Below, one piece after another: positions 41,405-50,925 of a stretch of DNA of 64,000 bases (position 1 is its first letter; every line of letters begins with the position of its first letter). Source of the DNA: Saccharibacillus sacchari DSM 19268. Lineage in GTDB: Bacteria > Bacillota > Bacilli > Paenibacillales > Paenibacillaceae. Position numbers and translations under genes: made by a program. A model generated the notes under the pieces. The model was not told the DNA's origin and searched no databases. It saw nothing but the letters and a program-made list of their open reading frames with translations. Where the stretch lies: positions 3,914,500 through 3,978,499 of the forward strand of contig NZ_KK073875.1 in NCBI RefSeq assembly GCF_000585395.1, given 5' to 3'.

Positions 41405-42202
41405 TTACAACCATTTTCCGAAGTATTTCTCGATCGTTTCCCGCGAGTATCCGTCGTCTCCCTGCCAACCGTCCACGGCGAAAAAGTCCGTATCGCCGCG
41501 TCTGCCTTTTCTCGGGGTATCCTGCTCCGCCAATATGCCCGCATATGCCCAAATCTCCATGATCTGGTCGCGTTCGGCTTTGTTCGAAGGCAGAAGGTCT
41601 TTCCAACGCTTCTCCAATTTGCGCGCATGATCTTCCGGTTGACAGTCGTCGATGCCTTTTAACAGATTGCGCAGGATATCCACGTCTTCCCGCGTCACGT
41701 CCCCGACTTCTTCGCGGGTTAACAGGTGCAGGTCCATCCAGCAGTAGGTCAGCCAGTTATGACGAACGCCGCCCCACTTCACGCGTTCGAAATTCAAAAC
41801 GTTGAGATCATGATCGACGTAACTTTTTTCCGACTGAAGCCATGCCTGATCGCACTCGGAACAGGCGCTTGTGCGGCGATGCTCGATAACGGGTGATTCG
41901 CTGTATGTATGGTTGGGAACATCCGCAGTTAAGGCAAAGCTGGACAGCGCGCTGCGCAGTTCCACCCGCCGACCGGATAGACTATGTAAAAACGCTGCTC
42001 CGACCCGTTCTGCCGTAAGCTCCTCATGCAGGTTTCGAATTCGCCGAATCAGTTCGTCATGCGTAATCGTTAGCGGATCGAACATCACGTCTTGCGCTTT
42101 TGCATATTCGAAATCATCGCCGGTGTAGCTCGCAGGCGTCTTTTTCCACCCTTGAGCCGACCAGAACGTTGTCGTCAGAATCTTTTTTGCTTTCTTATCC
42201 AA
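41405..42202 (-). CDS. Hypothetical protein with a CxxC motif (265 aa)
   Basis: TTG start after AGAGGGAC. A soluble acidic protein. One CSEC motif near residue 114 may bind a metal with WLTYCW later. Middle region RVKWGGVRHNWLTYCWMDLHLL suggests a helical globular fold. No family recognised; such proteins appear in Paenibacillus genomes. The preceding DUF3592-type gene is 21 bases upstream on the same strand, so they may share a transcript. Confidence 0.6.
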   Translation of the reverse strand: MDKKAKKILTTTFWSAQGWKKTPASYTGDDFEYAKAQDVMFDPLTITHDELIRRIRNLHEELTAERVGAAFLHSLSGRRVELRSALSSFALTADVPNHTYSESPVIEHRRTSACSECDQAWLQSEKSYVDHDLNVLNFERVKWGGVRHNWLTYCWMDLHLLTREEVGDVTREDVDILRNLLKGIDDCQPEDHARKLEKRWKDLLPSNKAERDQIMEIWAYAGILAEQDTPRKGRRGDTDFFAVDGWQGDDGYSRETIEKYFGKWL

Positions 42203-42223
42203 GTTCTTGTCCCTCTTTCCCTA

Positions 42224-42637
42224 TTAAAATGACAATGCCGCGCCCAACGCCAGAAAAACGACGCCGACCACGATCGGCAGCGTCTGCTTGCGCAGCGTAT
42301 CGCTATCGTTCAACATTTCGAACATCGAAGGATCTTCCGGATTATAATGCACCTTCACCTGCCCGCCGCTTGTTTGCGACCGCATGGAACTTCCGACTCT
42401 CGATACATGTTCCACGATGCCCGAAGCTGTTTTGAAGCGTACCACCGGATGGTAGTTAATCCCCGTGCTCCCTCTGTTCAAGCCTGTGTCGGGGAGCTCT
42501 TCGTAACGTAAAATCTCACCCGTCACGGTATGCTCGCTCTTTTGCAGCTTGCGACGACGAATCCCCGAATAAATACCGAATACGATAAACAATGCCCCAA
42601 GTGCCCAAAATAGCCGTTCGTTGCCCCATCCTTCCAT
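42224..42637 (-). CDS. DUF3592-type membrane protein
   Basis: A 137-residue protein starting at ATG 42637 after AAGGAGG. Two membrane segments frame a beta domain with TVTGEILRYEEL, HPVVRFKTASG, VKVHYNPEDPSMFEM: the DUF3592 pattern of a small extracytoplasmic or cytoplasmic beta module. Function unknown. Confidence 0.75.
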   Translation of the reverse strand: MEGWGNERLFWALGALFIVFGIYSGIRRRKLQKSEHTVTGEILRYEELPDTGLNRGSTGINYHPVVRFKTASGIVEHVSRVGSSMRSQTSGGQVKVHYNPEDPSMFEMLNDSDTLRKQTLPIVVGVVFLALGAALSF

Positions 42638-42809
42638 AATAAAAGCCTCCTTATACAAGCATTTTCAGTTATTTACCGCCAAGAGCTTTCATCCAATCAT
42701 CGCTTGTCCGCTTTCCTTTCGAAAAGCTTTTCGAAAAGTCTTATCAGAGCGCGCTTGACGACCGATATAGATAGACGGGAATTTTATTATGGAATAAGGG
42801 GCGAATGCG

Positions 42810-44522
42810 TTGAAATTGTTCAGAAACTTGTCCGTGACCCGAAAGCTGATTATTTTAATTACGGTCAGCGCGCTGGCTCTCGGTTCGGTCGGCTTTATCG
42901 GCCTTAATTACATCCTTGTATTGGCAAAGGATTCGAAGATCATGTACGGCGAAAATCTCATTCCGCTCAGCAAAGTCATGCAGGCTCGAATCAATGCGCG
43001 AGCGAGCGACGCCTATACGTTGGAATTGCTTACCGCCACCGATGAGGCTCGCACCCAAGAACTTAAGGGCGAGATCGACTCGGCTTGGGAAGAGATCGGC
43101 CAGATCGCCGATGAGCTGGATGCAGGCATGCTGACTGCGGATCAGCAGCAATTTCTGGATCAATACCGGGTTGAAGCGTCCAAATTGCAGGAGAGCCGCG
43201 GCGAAGTATTAAGCTTGATCGAAGCCGGCCAACGTGCGCAAGCCTATGAGGTGTACGCTTCCCGCGTCGAGACCGACCGTAAAGCGGTCAACGACTCGCT
43301 CAAAGCGCTTCAAGCTTCCAATATCGAATACGCAGGAACGATCAACGAGAAAAACCAATCCAATCTGGATGACATCATGATTTTGGTCTGTTCCTTGATT
43401 GCCGCCGCGCTTCTTCTTTTGATTGGTCTCGGAATTCTGACTGCCCGCTCGATCGTGCGTCCGGTCAAAGAAGTGGTCGCTCTGCTGGCTCAAGCGGAAA
43501 ACGGCGACTTCACGGTAAAAGGAGCTTACGTATCCAAAGACGAGATCGGTGAGCTTACAACTTCGTTCAATCAAATGACGGGCAAGCTGCAAACGGTATT
43601 CGGTTCCGTTCAGGAATCCGCTTATCTCGTCGCTTCTTCCTCGGAAGAACTCAGTGCCAGCGCCGAACAGAACAGCAAAGCCAGCGAGCATATCACGACG
43701 ATCGTGCAGGATTTGGCCGTCGGTTCGGATGCGCAATCGGACAAGGTGGAGCAAAGTTCGCGCATCGTCGCCGATATTACGGGGCATACGCGCGAAATCG
43801 CCAATTACACCGACGAAATGCGCCGCGACGTGCAGAACGCTTCCGAAGCTTCGGCCGAGGGCAGCCAAGCGATCGGCGAGGTCGGACGGCAAATGCATAC
43901 GATCTCGACAAACGTCGGCAGTCTTTCCGAAGCGGTACAAAGCCTGGGACGTCGTTCGGAAGAGATTGAGCAAATTACCAATGTCATCTCGGGCATTTCC
44001 AGCCAAACGAATCTGTTGGCGCTGAATGCGGCCATCGAGGCGGCGCGTGCCGGCGAACACGGACGCGGCTTCGCTGTCGTCGCCGACGAAGTGCGCAAGT
44101 TGGCCGAAGAATCGAATAATTCGACGAAGCAGATTACCGCGCTGATCGAATTGATTCGTCAAGATACCGAAGTCACGCTGCGTACCATGCAAAACACGTC
44201 GGAAGAAGTTCATTCCGGTTTGGCCGTCGTCGACGATGCAGGCCGTTCCTTCGGAAAGATCGAACATGCCGTCGGCGAAGTCGTCCGGCAGATCGAGAAC
44301 GTCTCCGGCATTTTGCAGCGCCTGGCCGGCGGTACAAGTCAGGTCAACGAGTCGATCGGCGAGGTTCAAGACGTAGCGCGCGAGTCCGCAATGAACGCGC
44401 AAAACATCTCGGCGGCTACGCAGGAACAGTTGGCTTCGATGGAAGAGATCTCCTCGTCCTCCCAAGCGCTTGCGAGTTTGGCTGACGATCTCCAGAACGT
44501 CATTCGTCAATTTAAGATTTAA
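42810..44522 (+). CDS. Methyl-accepting chemotaxis protein
   Basis: A 570-residue transducer. TTG start after AAGGGG. Membrane segment 1 at about residues 13-35, a four-helix-bundle sensor (4HB type) to about 190, membrane segment 2 at 190-213, HAMP, then the signalling domain with methylation helices and the conserved hairpin tip [20 protein letters not shown]. It would sense a small ligand and modulate CheA. It ends FKI with a terminator just downstream; no che genes are near. Confidence 0.93.
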   Translation: MKLFRNLSVTRKLIILITVSALALGSVGFIGLNYILVLAKDSKIMYGENLIPLSKVMQARINARASDAYTLELLTATDEARTQELKGEIDSAWEEIGQIADELDAGMLTADQQQFLDQYRVEASKLQESRGEVLSLIEAGQRAQAYEVYASRVETDRKAVNDSLKALQASNIEYAGTINEKNQSNLDDIMILVCSLIAAALLLLIGLGILTARSIVRPVKEVVALLAQAENGDFTVKGAYVSKDEIGELTTSFNQMTGKLQTVFGSVQESAYLVASSSEELSASAEQNSKASEHITTIVQDLAVGSDAQSDKVEQSSRIVADITGHTREIANYTDEMRRDVQNASEASAEGSQAIGEVGRQMHTISTNVGSLSEAVQSLGRRSEEIEQITNVISGISSQTNLLALNAAIEAARAGEHGRGFAVVADEVRKLAEESNNSTKQITALIELIRQDTEVTLRTMQNTSEEVHSGLAVVDDAGRSFGKIEHAVGEVVRQIENVSGILQRLAGGTSQVNESIGEVQDVARESAMNAQNISAATQEQLASMEEISSSSQALASLADDLQNVIRQFKI

Positions 44523-44555
44523 AGTCATCCAAGCATTCAGCCTATTCAGGCGAAG

Positions 44556-44597
44556 GCGCAAAAAGGAAGTCCCGTCGAGGGACTTCCTTTTTTCTCA
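44556..44597. terminator. Terminator between the MCP and DinB-like genes
   Basis: AAAAGGAAGTCCC / GGGACTTCCTTTT hairpin with a 6-base loop and T tails on both strands, serving two converging genes. Confidence 0.9.
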
Positions 44598-44624
44598 TCT
44601 TTTCGCTTTTCTCCGTTCCGTGAA

Positions 44625-45074
44625 TCAACTGAAGCTGCGGGTCGCCGGCCATACGCCTTGCATCTTGCTCAGCATGACGATCTGGCCGATATGGTACGCC
44701 TCTTGCATCGCCAGCGTGCGGATTCCGCCTCCGAGCGTTCCACCGTCCGAAAACTTGCGCCCCAGCATGTCGATGTCCGATTTTTCGAACAAAGCCGAAA
44801 GTTCCCGATGCAGCCGATACAACTCTTCTTTGGATGCTGCCCATCCCGCTTCCGAAGCATCTTCCACGTTGAACGTGCCAGTGTTGTTTTCGGTCTCGTG
44901 AATACAGTTGGAAGGACCGTCCAAAGGCTTCCATACGGCCTGCTTCGCCGTGACGCCTTGCAATGCTTGTTCCAGCGGCGGGAACCACTCTTCCTGATCC
45001 AGACAGCTGTCCCAGGATTGCTGAAGCAACTTGCCGGGCAATTCTTTGATATCCATAAAGCGTCGGAAACGCAA
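44625..45074 (-). CDS. DinB-like protein, possibly with internal deletion
   Basis: About 149 residues (TTG 45074 or ATG 45056; no clear ribosome site). The start (LLQQSWDSCLDQEEWFPPLEQALQGVTAKQAVWKP in parts) and end (EAYHIGQIVMLSKMQGVWP) fit DinB/YfiT-type four-helix metal proteins. The segment that should hold the first metal-binding His helix (usual pattern IWEIVNHLIFW) is missing: the sequence goes from GPSNCIHETEN straight to TGTFNVEDASEAGW. This may be an in-frame deletion that inactivates it. It lies 13 bases after the 752-residue protein gene. Confidence 0.55.
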   Translation of the reverse strand: MRFRRFMDIKELPGKLLQQSWDSCLDQEEWFPPLEQALQGVTAKQAVWKPLDGPSNCIHETENNTGTFNVEDASEAGWAASKEELYRLHRELSALFEKSDIDMLGRKFSDGGTLGGGIRTLAMQEAYHIGQIVMLSKMQGVWPATRSFS

Positions 45075-45087
45075 AGTTCCGCGACGC

Positions 45088-47346
45088 TTACAAATACTCC
45101 CCGACGATTATATCCGTTCGGTACGGAGTCGTTCCTTCCTCCATGCCGAACACCGTATCCGCTTCGTATTCCTTATGAGTCAAAGTTCCGCGCGCTTTCG
45201 CGTGCAGCGTATACAGCTCGGCGAGCGTCGTTCGGCGCACGTCCGCGAAAGCTCTTCCGAGCAGTTCCAAGCCGCTCATATTGTCATGCGCCGTGATCCG
45301 GAATCCTCTGTTTTTCACGACCGAATCGATCCAAATCAGCTGATTCTCCCACAAGTCGATCGCGAACGGAACGGCTTGCTGAGCATCGACGGTCAGATCG
45401 AAACGCGATTCGACCGTGCGCGGATCGTAAACCTGACCGGCTCTTGACTGATGCCGCACCATGAATCCGGCAAAACATTCCGGCAGTGCCGAAAACGGTT
45501 GTCCCGTAAAGCAGGCGACCTGCACCATGGCGTAACGCGCTCGGGTTCTCCACAGCACTTCAGGGATATTCAAATCGATAAATTCGGAAGCGCCTTTCGG
45601 AGCATTGGTGATATCGCCGCTGTGCACCCCGAATTCCTCTTTCAAATTATAAAAAGCCAACGTCTCCACATGCGACCAATTTTCGTCCAGCAGCACCAGC
45701 GACAGATCAATGTCCACGCGCCGCATGTCGGCGGAACCTTCGTTCATATTGGTCCACCAGCAGAATAAACGCAGGATGTCCCCTTCCGGAACTTCGATGC
45801 GGCTGCCGCGAGGCAGGGGACGGAGCGCGGAGCTAGCCGAACGGTTCGAGAAAGGCACGGGAATATTCGCAAGGCGCGGATCGATATAGACCGCACCCAA
45901 AGGTTCGCGTTCGGCGAATCGGGCAATAAGTTCCTGCTCGATTCGTTGAACCAGCCGATTGGTTTTGGCAGAGTCCAACCGCGGCAGGCGATCATGAATC
46001 GCGACGGCTTTGCCGATATTGCCTTTCGGAAAAAACACCCGGTATTGTCGAGGCTCGCCGCGATGCTTGAAGTGCGCCAGCAGCTGAAGCAGCAGCGGAA
46101 CCGCCAAACGGTCGGCCGTGCGATCGAACGCGGACATGATCTTCTCCGTTTGCGCCGGTTGGGAACGCAGCAGCAGGTCCAATCGACGTGCCAATTCCCC
46201 CGGACGGCGAGCCAACAGGTCGATGACTTGGGGATCCTGCAAGACCAATCCTTCTTCCGCCTCGCGGCGGAAAGTCGGAATCGACTTCTGTCGTCTCAAC
46301 AGCGTGAAAGCTTCGAACGCCGAAGGGTAGCGTCCCCGCATTTCTCCCGGATGCAAAATCTCTCCAAGACGCTTCCAAGCCTCGCGATACAGCACCATGT
46401 CTTCGACGGAAGCTCCGGTCTTCTCCAACAAACCGAGCAGCAAGCGGCGTTCCGACCGTTTGAAATTACGGAATCGATAGGCGTTCGCCGGAGTCCCGGA
46501 GGCAGGCTGTATCTCCGCCTGCATGCCTTGCATCAGGTTGTACGGGTTAGCGGCAGGCCGCGTCAATTGAGCCGTCTTTTTCGTCCAGAACAGGCTTGTA
46601 TCCAGTCCGGACAATCCCGCCGCCAGGCGCAGCACGTCCGTCGCCGTATTGAAGGATTTGGAAAGGCGTTCGACATTGGCCATTCCTTCTTCCAATAGCA
46701 CGGAAGCAACGAAAGCCGCATTTTCCTTGTACGGCATCTCTTCCGGCAGCAAGCGGGACAGCTCGGGATCCAGACCGCTTCGCAGAGAGTCCGCTATATC
46801 CTGTTTGTCTTGTTCGGACAGCGAAGCATTCGCGCGCATCAGATTACGGATCATGAATAGGTATTCGGTTTCGGATCCTTGTTCGATTTGTTTGAGCTTT
46901 TTGCGAATTTTCAGTTCGGGGCGCTTCTCGGCCGGAGTCTCGGGCAATGCGCCCGTCATATAATGGAGCAGCGCGCGCAAATACAGCTCCGCATCGCTTG
47001 CGTCCATGACCTGCTGCGGAAAATTGGGATACATGGGTACGTATTTGACATGGTCGCCCAGCATCCGCCGCAGCGTCGGTATCACTGTATCATGCAGGTC
47101 GCTTAGGGTATCCGCATCCAGCGTCGAAGCTGTTTCCAGCAGTTCCGAAGAAAACGTAAACCCGAGTCTTTCCATATTTTTAAGCAGCGCCGCCAAAACG
47201 CCGGGCTCCGCTGCCGAATGATGTTCGAGGTTGGAAGAAATCGTTTGTTGCTCCGCCGCAGGCAGTACCAACTTCTGTGCGCGTCGCAGAAATACCGGAT
47301 TGAGGGTTCGAAGCGCCTGACGCGCATTCGCGTGTTGAAGGGTCAT
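45088..47346 (-). CDS. TerD-associated (MXAN_6230/SCO0854-type) large protein
   Basis: A 752-residue soluble protein, ATG after AAAGGAGG. Residues 1-400 form a helical region with repeated Arg/Leu-rich helices. Residues 540-680 carry the recognisable part: RVDIDLSLVLLDENWSHV, EFGVHSGDITNAPKGASEFIDLNI, PECFAGFMVR, and DPRTVESRFDLT. The HSGD and ASEFIDLN elements are those of TerD-linked proteins in tellurite/stress gene clusters and of the MXAN_6230/SCO0854 family as I remember it. The RING-type domain of that family was not seen. Stress or phage-related roles are only inferred. Confidence 0.55.
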   Translation of the reverse strand: MTLQHANARQALRTLNPVFLRRAQKLVLPAAEQQTISSNLEHHSAAEPGVLAALLKNMERLGFTFSSELLETASTLDADTLSDLHDTVIPTLRRMLGDHVKYVPMYPNFPQQVMDASDAELYLRALLHYMTGALPETPAEKRPELKIRKKLKQIEQGSETEYLFMIRNLMRANASLSEQDKQDIADSLRSGLDPELSRLLPEEMPYKENAAFVASVLLEEGMANVERLSKSFNTATDVLRLAAGLSGLDTSLFWTKKTAQLTRPAANPYNLMQGMQAEIQPASGTPANAYRFRNFKRSERRLLLGLLEKTGASVEDMVLYREAWKRLGEILHPGEMRGRYPSAFEAFTLLRRQKSIPTFRREAEEGLVLQDPQVIDLLARRPGELARRLDLLLRSQPAQTEKIMSAFDRTADRLAVPLLLQLLAHFKHRGEPRQYRVFFPKGNIGKAVAIHDRLPRLDSAKTNRLVQRIEQELIARFAEREPLGAVYIDPRLANIPVPFSNRSASSALRPLPRGSRIEVPEGDILRLFCWWTNMNEGSADMRRVDIDLSLVLLDENWSHVETLAFYNLKEEFGVHSGDITNAPKGASEFIDLNIPEVLWRTRARYAMVQVACFTGQPFSALPECFAGFMVRHQSRAGQVYDPRTVESRFDLTVDAQQAVPFAIDLWENQLIWIDSVVKNRGFRITAHDNMSGLELLGRAFADVRRTTLAELYTLHAKARGTLTHKEYEADTVFGMEEGTTPYRTDIIVGEYL

Positions 47347-47380
47347 CGTACAACCTCCTTTTATGTCTGTTAAACAATCG

Positions 47381-47453
47381 GAAGCCGCAGGAGAGCCGGA
47401 ACGCTGGGATCGGTTGGAGGATAGAAGGAAGCGTTCCGATAGCCTGCGGCTTC
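47381..47453. promoter_or_regulatory. 73-base imperfect hairpin in the leader of the TerD-associated gene
   Basis: GAAGCCGCAGG pairs with CCTGCGGCTTC and, inside, GGAACGCT pairs with AGCGTTCC, with bulges and a 20-base loop. It lies 35-110 bases upstream of the start codon. No T-run follows on either strand, so this is not a standard terminator; a leader structure or a protein-binding site is possible. Confidence 0.5.
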
Positions 47454-47525
47454 GTCATGTTCACACTTTATCATTCTCATATTCACGCCAATAGGGTACA
47501 AGTATGGCGAAAGCAAAATGAATAC

Positions 47526-47562
47526 AAAAAAGAGCAAGCGGAATCTCTCCATCCGCCTGCTC
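47526..47562 (-). terminator. Terminator of the 119-aa membrane protein gene
   Basis: AGCAGGCGG / CCGCTTGCT hairpin with TTTTTT on the minus strand. Confidence 0.8.
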
Positions 47563-47571
47563 CCGATCTGC

Positions 47572-47931
47572 CTATTCGACTCGATGTACCAGCTTGCTCC
47601 GCCGTCCCAATGTCATCTCGACCGTCTGTCCTTCGCGGAAGTTTTCCGGATTTTGATTCGCGGAAATAACCGAGCTCTTATGCTTGCCGTTGTCCAGCTT
47701 AACCCATACTTGATTGCGATGTCGGCTGACTACTGTTCCTTGAACTTTGGTAAAGTCTTTTCGAGTCATGTCCATCACGATCATAAACAATAAGACGAAC
47801 GAAATAACGCCTACAACAATGAACATGACCTGCAAAACGGTAACTTTGGAGTTACCCCAATTCATAAAAATCTGTCCCGACGATAAAGCAAATAGCATTG
47901 CCGTAATAAACAAAGACGTTTTCATTTGCAA
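47572..47931 (-). CDS. Small membrane protein with a beta-rich cytoplasmic domain (119 aa)
   Basis: Start MQMKTS (TTG 47931) or ATG 47925, after GGGGGAAAAGAG. Two hydrophobic segments (residues 6-22 and 34-54) and then a domain with VQGTVVSRHRNQVWVKLDNGK and EGQTVEMTLGRRSKL, which has the feel of an OB/SH3-type barrel. No family name recalled. Confidence 0.6.
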   Translation of the reverse strand: MQMKTSLFITAMLFALSSGQIFMNWGNSKVTVLQVMFIVVGVISFVLLFMIVMDMTRKDFTKVQGTVVSRHRNQVWVKLDNGKHKSSVISANQNPENFREGQTVEMTLGRRSKLVHRVE

Positions 47932-47971
47932 GCTCTTTTCCCCCTTCCCTTCCTTTATTCAAGCGCACGTA

Positions 47972-48337
47972 TTAAGCCCTTTTGAATTCGTCAGTCATGT
48001 CCCTTTTCACGAATTCGGATGGCACATCCTGCGTCTCGGTGAAGCTATGAAACAACAGCTCTGTCGTCTCCGCGTTAAAAGTCTCCACGACTTCTCCGCC
48101 CGGCTCCAAAATTTGTCCGATCGCATAATGCCGGAATCCATCCGGATGAGGAACCCGAATTTCCACGATCATTTCTTCATAAGATCCGGCACATTGAATA
48201 TACAGATTGTCGCTAACGGTAAGTCCGCAGTATGTACGATTCAGGTCATCCATCCGATCTAAAATCTGTCTGATTCGTTCGCGGGAAGCGTCCTGCTCGG
48301 TAACATTCCCGCGGTTTTCCTCATATCTGAATTCCAT
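47972..48337 (-). CDS. Hypothetical protein (121 aa)
   Basis: Start ATG after GGAGAG. Alpha/beta small protein: RIRQILDRMDDLNRTYCGL, DNLYIQCAGSYEEMIVEIRVP, YAIGQILEPGGEVVETF. It looks like small immunity-type proteins, with no toxin partner visible. Confidence 0.55.
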   Translation of the reverse strand: MEFRYEENRGNVTEQDASRERIRQILDRMDDLNRTYCGLTVSDNLYIQCAGSYEEMIVEIRVPHPDGFRHYAIGQILEPGGEVVETFNAETTELLFHSFTETQDVPSEFVKRDMTDEFKRA

Positions 48338-48375
48338 GAAATCACTTCTCTCCTTCCTTTGACTAGAGATTTGGA

Positions 48376-48417
48376 ATCAACAAAACCGCAGAGCCTTAAG
48401 CCTGCGGTTTTGTGTTG
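48376..48417 (-). terminator. Terminator of the flavoprotein gene
   Basis: ACAAAACCGCAGg / CTGCGGTTTTGTT hairpin, with T runs inside the stem end on the minus strand. Confidence 0.8.
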
Positions 48418-48454
48418 GTTCTATTTTACATCTTGCGTCGAAGAGGAACAAGCA

Positions 48455-49384
48455 TCACCGATCCTGGACGCGTTTTTCCCAATCCAACTCCAGAAACTCC
48501 GTGTTGATGGCAACGCCTGCCATCGATCCGGCCGCGACAGCCGCGGCTACCTGGTACTTCTGCGAGGCTCCGTCACCCGCGCCGAACACGCCGGGCACAT
48601 CGGAGCGTCCCATTTCGTCCACGATCATCGTGCCGAACTCGTTTACCGCACACCCAAGGGTTGCAGGAAGATCAGATCCGGGAGCAAGCTTCGGAGCAAA
48701 GAAAATGGCGGTACGCGGAATCTCGCTGCCGTCTTCCAGCATAATCGCAACCGTCTCTCCTGCTTCGGAAAATATCTCTCGAATCGGAGCATCATACACG
48801 GAAATTCCTCTGCGCCGAAACTCTGTCATTTCTTCCTCGGGGCGAGGATTTCCGTCGGTGAAAACGGCCACATCATTCGACCATCCGGAGACCGTGCGCG
48901 TCAGGTGCATCGTATGATCTCCGGCAATAACGGCGATCGGTCGATCCCGCATCTCCCAACCGTCGCAATACGGGCAGACATAAGCGCTTTTTCCGTAAAC
49001 GTGTTCCAGCCCTTTCAAATTCATCGGAAGGTCTTTCATGCCCGTCGCGAATAACAGCTTGCGACCGGTATGCGTTTCCCCGTCGCTTGTCGTCACTCGG
49101 AACGCGCCGTCGCTTCCTTCGATGCTTGCTGCGGCCGTCTGAATAAAACGTACGCTCGGATATGCCGCAATCTGTTCGCGTGCGACTTTGCGCAGCTCGG
49201 ACGGAGATACCCCGTCACGAGTCAAAAAACCGTGAGATTCGCGAGTGACCCGATGGCGAGGCAGTGCTTCGTCGATAACAAGCACGCTGCGGCGGGCTCT
49301 TCCAAGTACTAGTGCTGCGCTCATCCCTGCCGGGCCTCCTCCGATGATAATCACGTCTGCCGAGTTTAAAGATGGATTCAACAT
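48455..49384 (-). CDS. Thioredoxin reductase-like FAD flavoprotein
   Basis: A 309-residue protein: FAD motif IIIGGGPAGMSAAL near residue 12, ATGMKDLP near 115, a redox motif YVCPYCDGWE (Cys pair near 137-140), NADPH domain IAVIAGDHTMHL, and FGAGDGASQKYQVAAAVAAGSMAG at the end. The usual TrxR pair CxxCD is kept as CPYCD, so it may reduce a thioredoxin-like partner or a small disulfide. Start ATG after GGAGAG. Single gene with own terminator. Confidence 0.85.
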   Translation of the reverse strand: MLNPSLNSADVIIIGGGPAGMSAALVLGRARRSVLVIDEALPRHRVTRESHGFLTRDGVSPSELRKVAREQIAAYPSVRFIQTAAASIEGSDGAFRVTTSDGETHTGRKLLFATGMKDLPMNLKGLEHVYGKSAYVCPYCDGWEMRDRPIAVIAGDHTMHLTRTVSGWSNDVAVFTDGNPRPEEEMTEFRRRGISVYDAPIREIFSEAGETVAIMLEDGSEIPRTAIFFAPKLAPGSDLPATLGCAVNEFGTMIVDEMGRSDVPGVFGAGDGASQKYQVAAAVAAGSMAGVAINTEFLELDWEKRVQDR

Positions 49385-49442
49385 ATCGATCTCTCCTTTT
49401 ATAACTATTATAGACTCTTTATATCTCTTATTATCCCAAAAG

Positions 49443-49492
49443 AAAAGCGGTCTTCGTTATGAATAGGCAAACAGGATACCGAAGACCGCATG
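49443..49492 (-). terminator. Terminator of the ankyrin protein gene
   Basis: GCGGTCTTCG / CGAAGACCGC perfect stem with a long 24-base loop and TTTTCTTTT on the minus strand. Confidence 0.75.
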
Positions 49493-49544
49493 ATTCCAAT
49501 TAAGGATGATATGTATCTATAATATTCGTAATCATTTCGATTTG

Positions 49545-50636
49545 TCAATTCTTTTGTTCGATTTTTGACTTAAGGAGTTTAACGGCATCGGTTTGAGCAT
49601 ATTTTTCCGCAGCATGAAGCGGCGTTTCGCCTTCCGAATTCGGAAGGTTCGGGTTCACGCCTGCTTCGATCAATGCTTCGATTGCGGCTGTTTTTCCGAA
49701 CTGAACGGCGTAATGAAGCGGGGTACGGCCGTGCTTTTCCTCTATCGACGGATCTGCGCCGTGTCCGATCAACGCAGCGACGGCAACATCGTTGTCCGCG
49801 TATGCAGCCATGTGCAGCGGGGTAAGTCCTGCTGCTTTGCTGTTGATTTGATTCACTTCGGCTCCTCCGCGTACGACTGAAGCGATCAATGAAGCATCTC
49901 GGCAGTTGACGACCAAGAATAATCCGCCTTTACGCAGAGAAGCCTCGTTCGCTTGAGGGTCGATTCGCGCCAGGTAATCAGCGATTTCCAAAGCTCCGAT
50001 CGTATAGGCTTGCTCGAGCGGCGTATGTCGGTTATGCGTCTTCGCCGTGTCGGCTCCCGCTTCAACCAACAAACGAACCAGCTCGAGATTTCGATGCGCG
50101 CAAGCGATATGCAGAGGCGTTCCGTAACCGCTCACTTTGCGATCCAACTCGCGCGAGGAAGCTTTGGGCAGACGTTCCAAGACCGCTTCTGTATCCTTTT
50201 TAATGCAGGCATAAGCCAACGTACTCTTGAAGGTTTCCGATTTCAATGCTTTTTCCAGCCGCTGTTTGGCCCAGTCTCCGTCCGGTTCGATCCGGTAAAC
50301 CTCGTACGCCAGCCAATCGATCGCTTGTCCGGCATCCAACAGCGGGTTTAGATCATTCCGGTATTCAAGGGTCGGCGCGGCGCCGGGAGGCGATGCCAGC
50401 AGAAATCCGGTCCATTCCGTCGTTCGCTTTTGGTAAGCATGTCTGATGATTTTCATGGGATCTCCGGGTAAGTCAGGGTCTTCGCGTTGATATTGACCAG
50501 GGCTTCCCGTATAGAGCTGGTAGGAGGAGACGACCGGATCGCAAAAAGCGATCAGCAGCACATGGGAGTGCGGAGAAGGCCGGTATTGATCCAATAATGT
50601 ATGTAGTTCGTTAAGGGTCGAATCCATTTCATGCAT
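49545..50636 (-). CDS. Ankyrin-repeat protein
   Basis: A 363-residue soluble protein. Residues 1-150 are a domain of unknown family (LIAFCDPVVSSYQLY, AIDWLAYEVYRIEPDGDW). From about 150 ankyrin repeats follow with the consensus G-TPLHIAC, HTPLEQAY, GLTPLHMAAYADNDVAVAALIGHGADP, GRTPLHYAVQFGKTAAIEALIEAGVNP and GETPLHAAEKY in parts, i.e. about six. Ankyrin repeats bind proteins. The gene is single, ATG after GGAGGAT, with a terminator. Confidence 0.85.
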   Translation of the reverse strand: MHEMDSTLNELHTLLDQYRPSPHSHVLLIAFCDPVVSSYQLYTGSPGQYQREDPDLPGDPMKIIRHAYQKRTTEWTGFLLASPPGAAPTLEYRNDLNPLLDAGQAIDWLAYEVYRIEPDGDWAKQRLEKALKSETFKSTLAYACIKKDTEAVLERLPKASSRELDRKVSGYGTPLHIACAHRNLELVRLLVEAGADTAKTHNRHTPLEQAYTIGALEIADYLARIDPQANEASLRKGGLFLVVNCRDASLIASVVRGGAEVNQINSKAAGLTPLHMAAYADNDVAVAALIGHGADPSIEEKHGRTPLHYAVQFGKTAAIEALIEAGVNPNLPNSEGETPLHAAEKYAQTDAVKLLKSKIEQKN

Positions 50637-50639
50637 GAC

Positions 50640-50874
50640 AATATCCTCCGGGTCAATTTATTGGTTGCGTTTTTTTTCAAGGTTTGTTTTTGCTATTTTT
50701 CTGGTTTCTATGGGTTAATTATTGTGAATTTTTCATGTAATGATTTTTTTATTTTATTTTGCTAAATCTCGATATGCTTATTACGGACAGGTTCCCTTTT
50801 CGGTTGATCGATTGGGACTACTGTATCATATTCCGATCGTTTACTGCCAAGCCGTTTGGCATCATAAACTTAAA
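50640..50874. other. AT-rich gap upstream of the ankyrin gene
   Basis: A 235-base AT-rich stretch holding the ankyrin gene leader and promoter. Short open frames inside lack ribosome sites. No element recognised. Confidence 0.5.
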
Positions 50875-50920
50875 AAAAGCACCCCCGTTAAGGGAGTGCT
50901 TTAGAATTTTTTTTCGGTGC
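50875..50920 (-). terminator. Terminator of the siderophore-binding protein gene
   Basis: AAAGCACcCCC / GGGaGTGCTTT hairpin, with T-rich tracts on both sides. The MITE at 50926-51084 separates it from the stop codon of the gene. Confidence 0.75.
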
Positions 50921-50925
50921 GCTAG

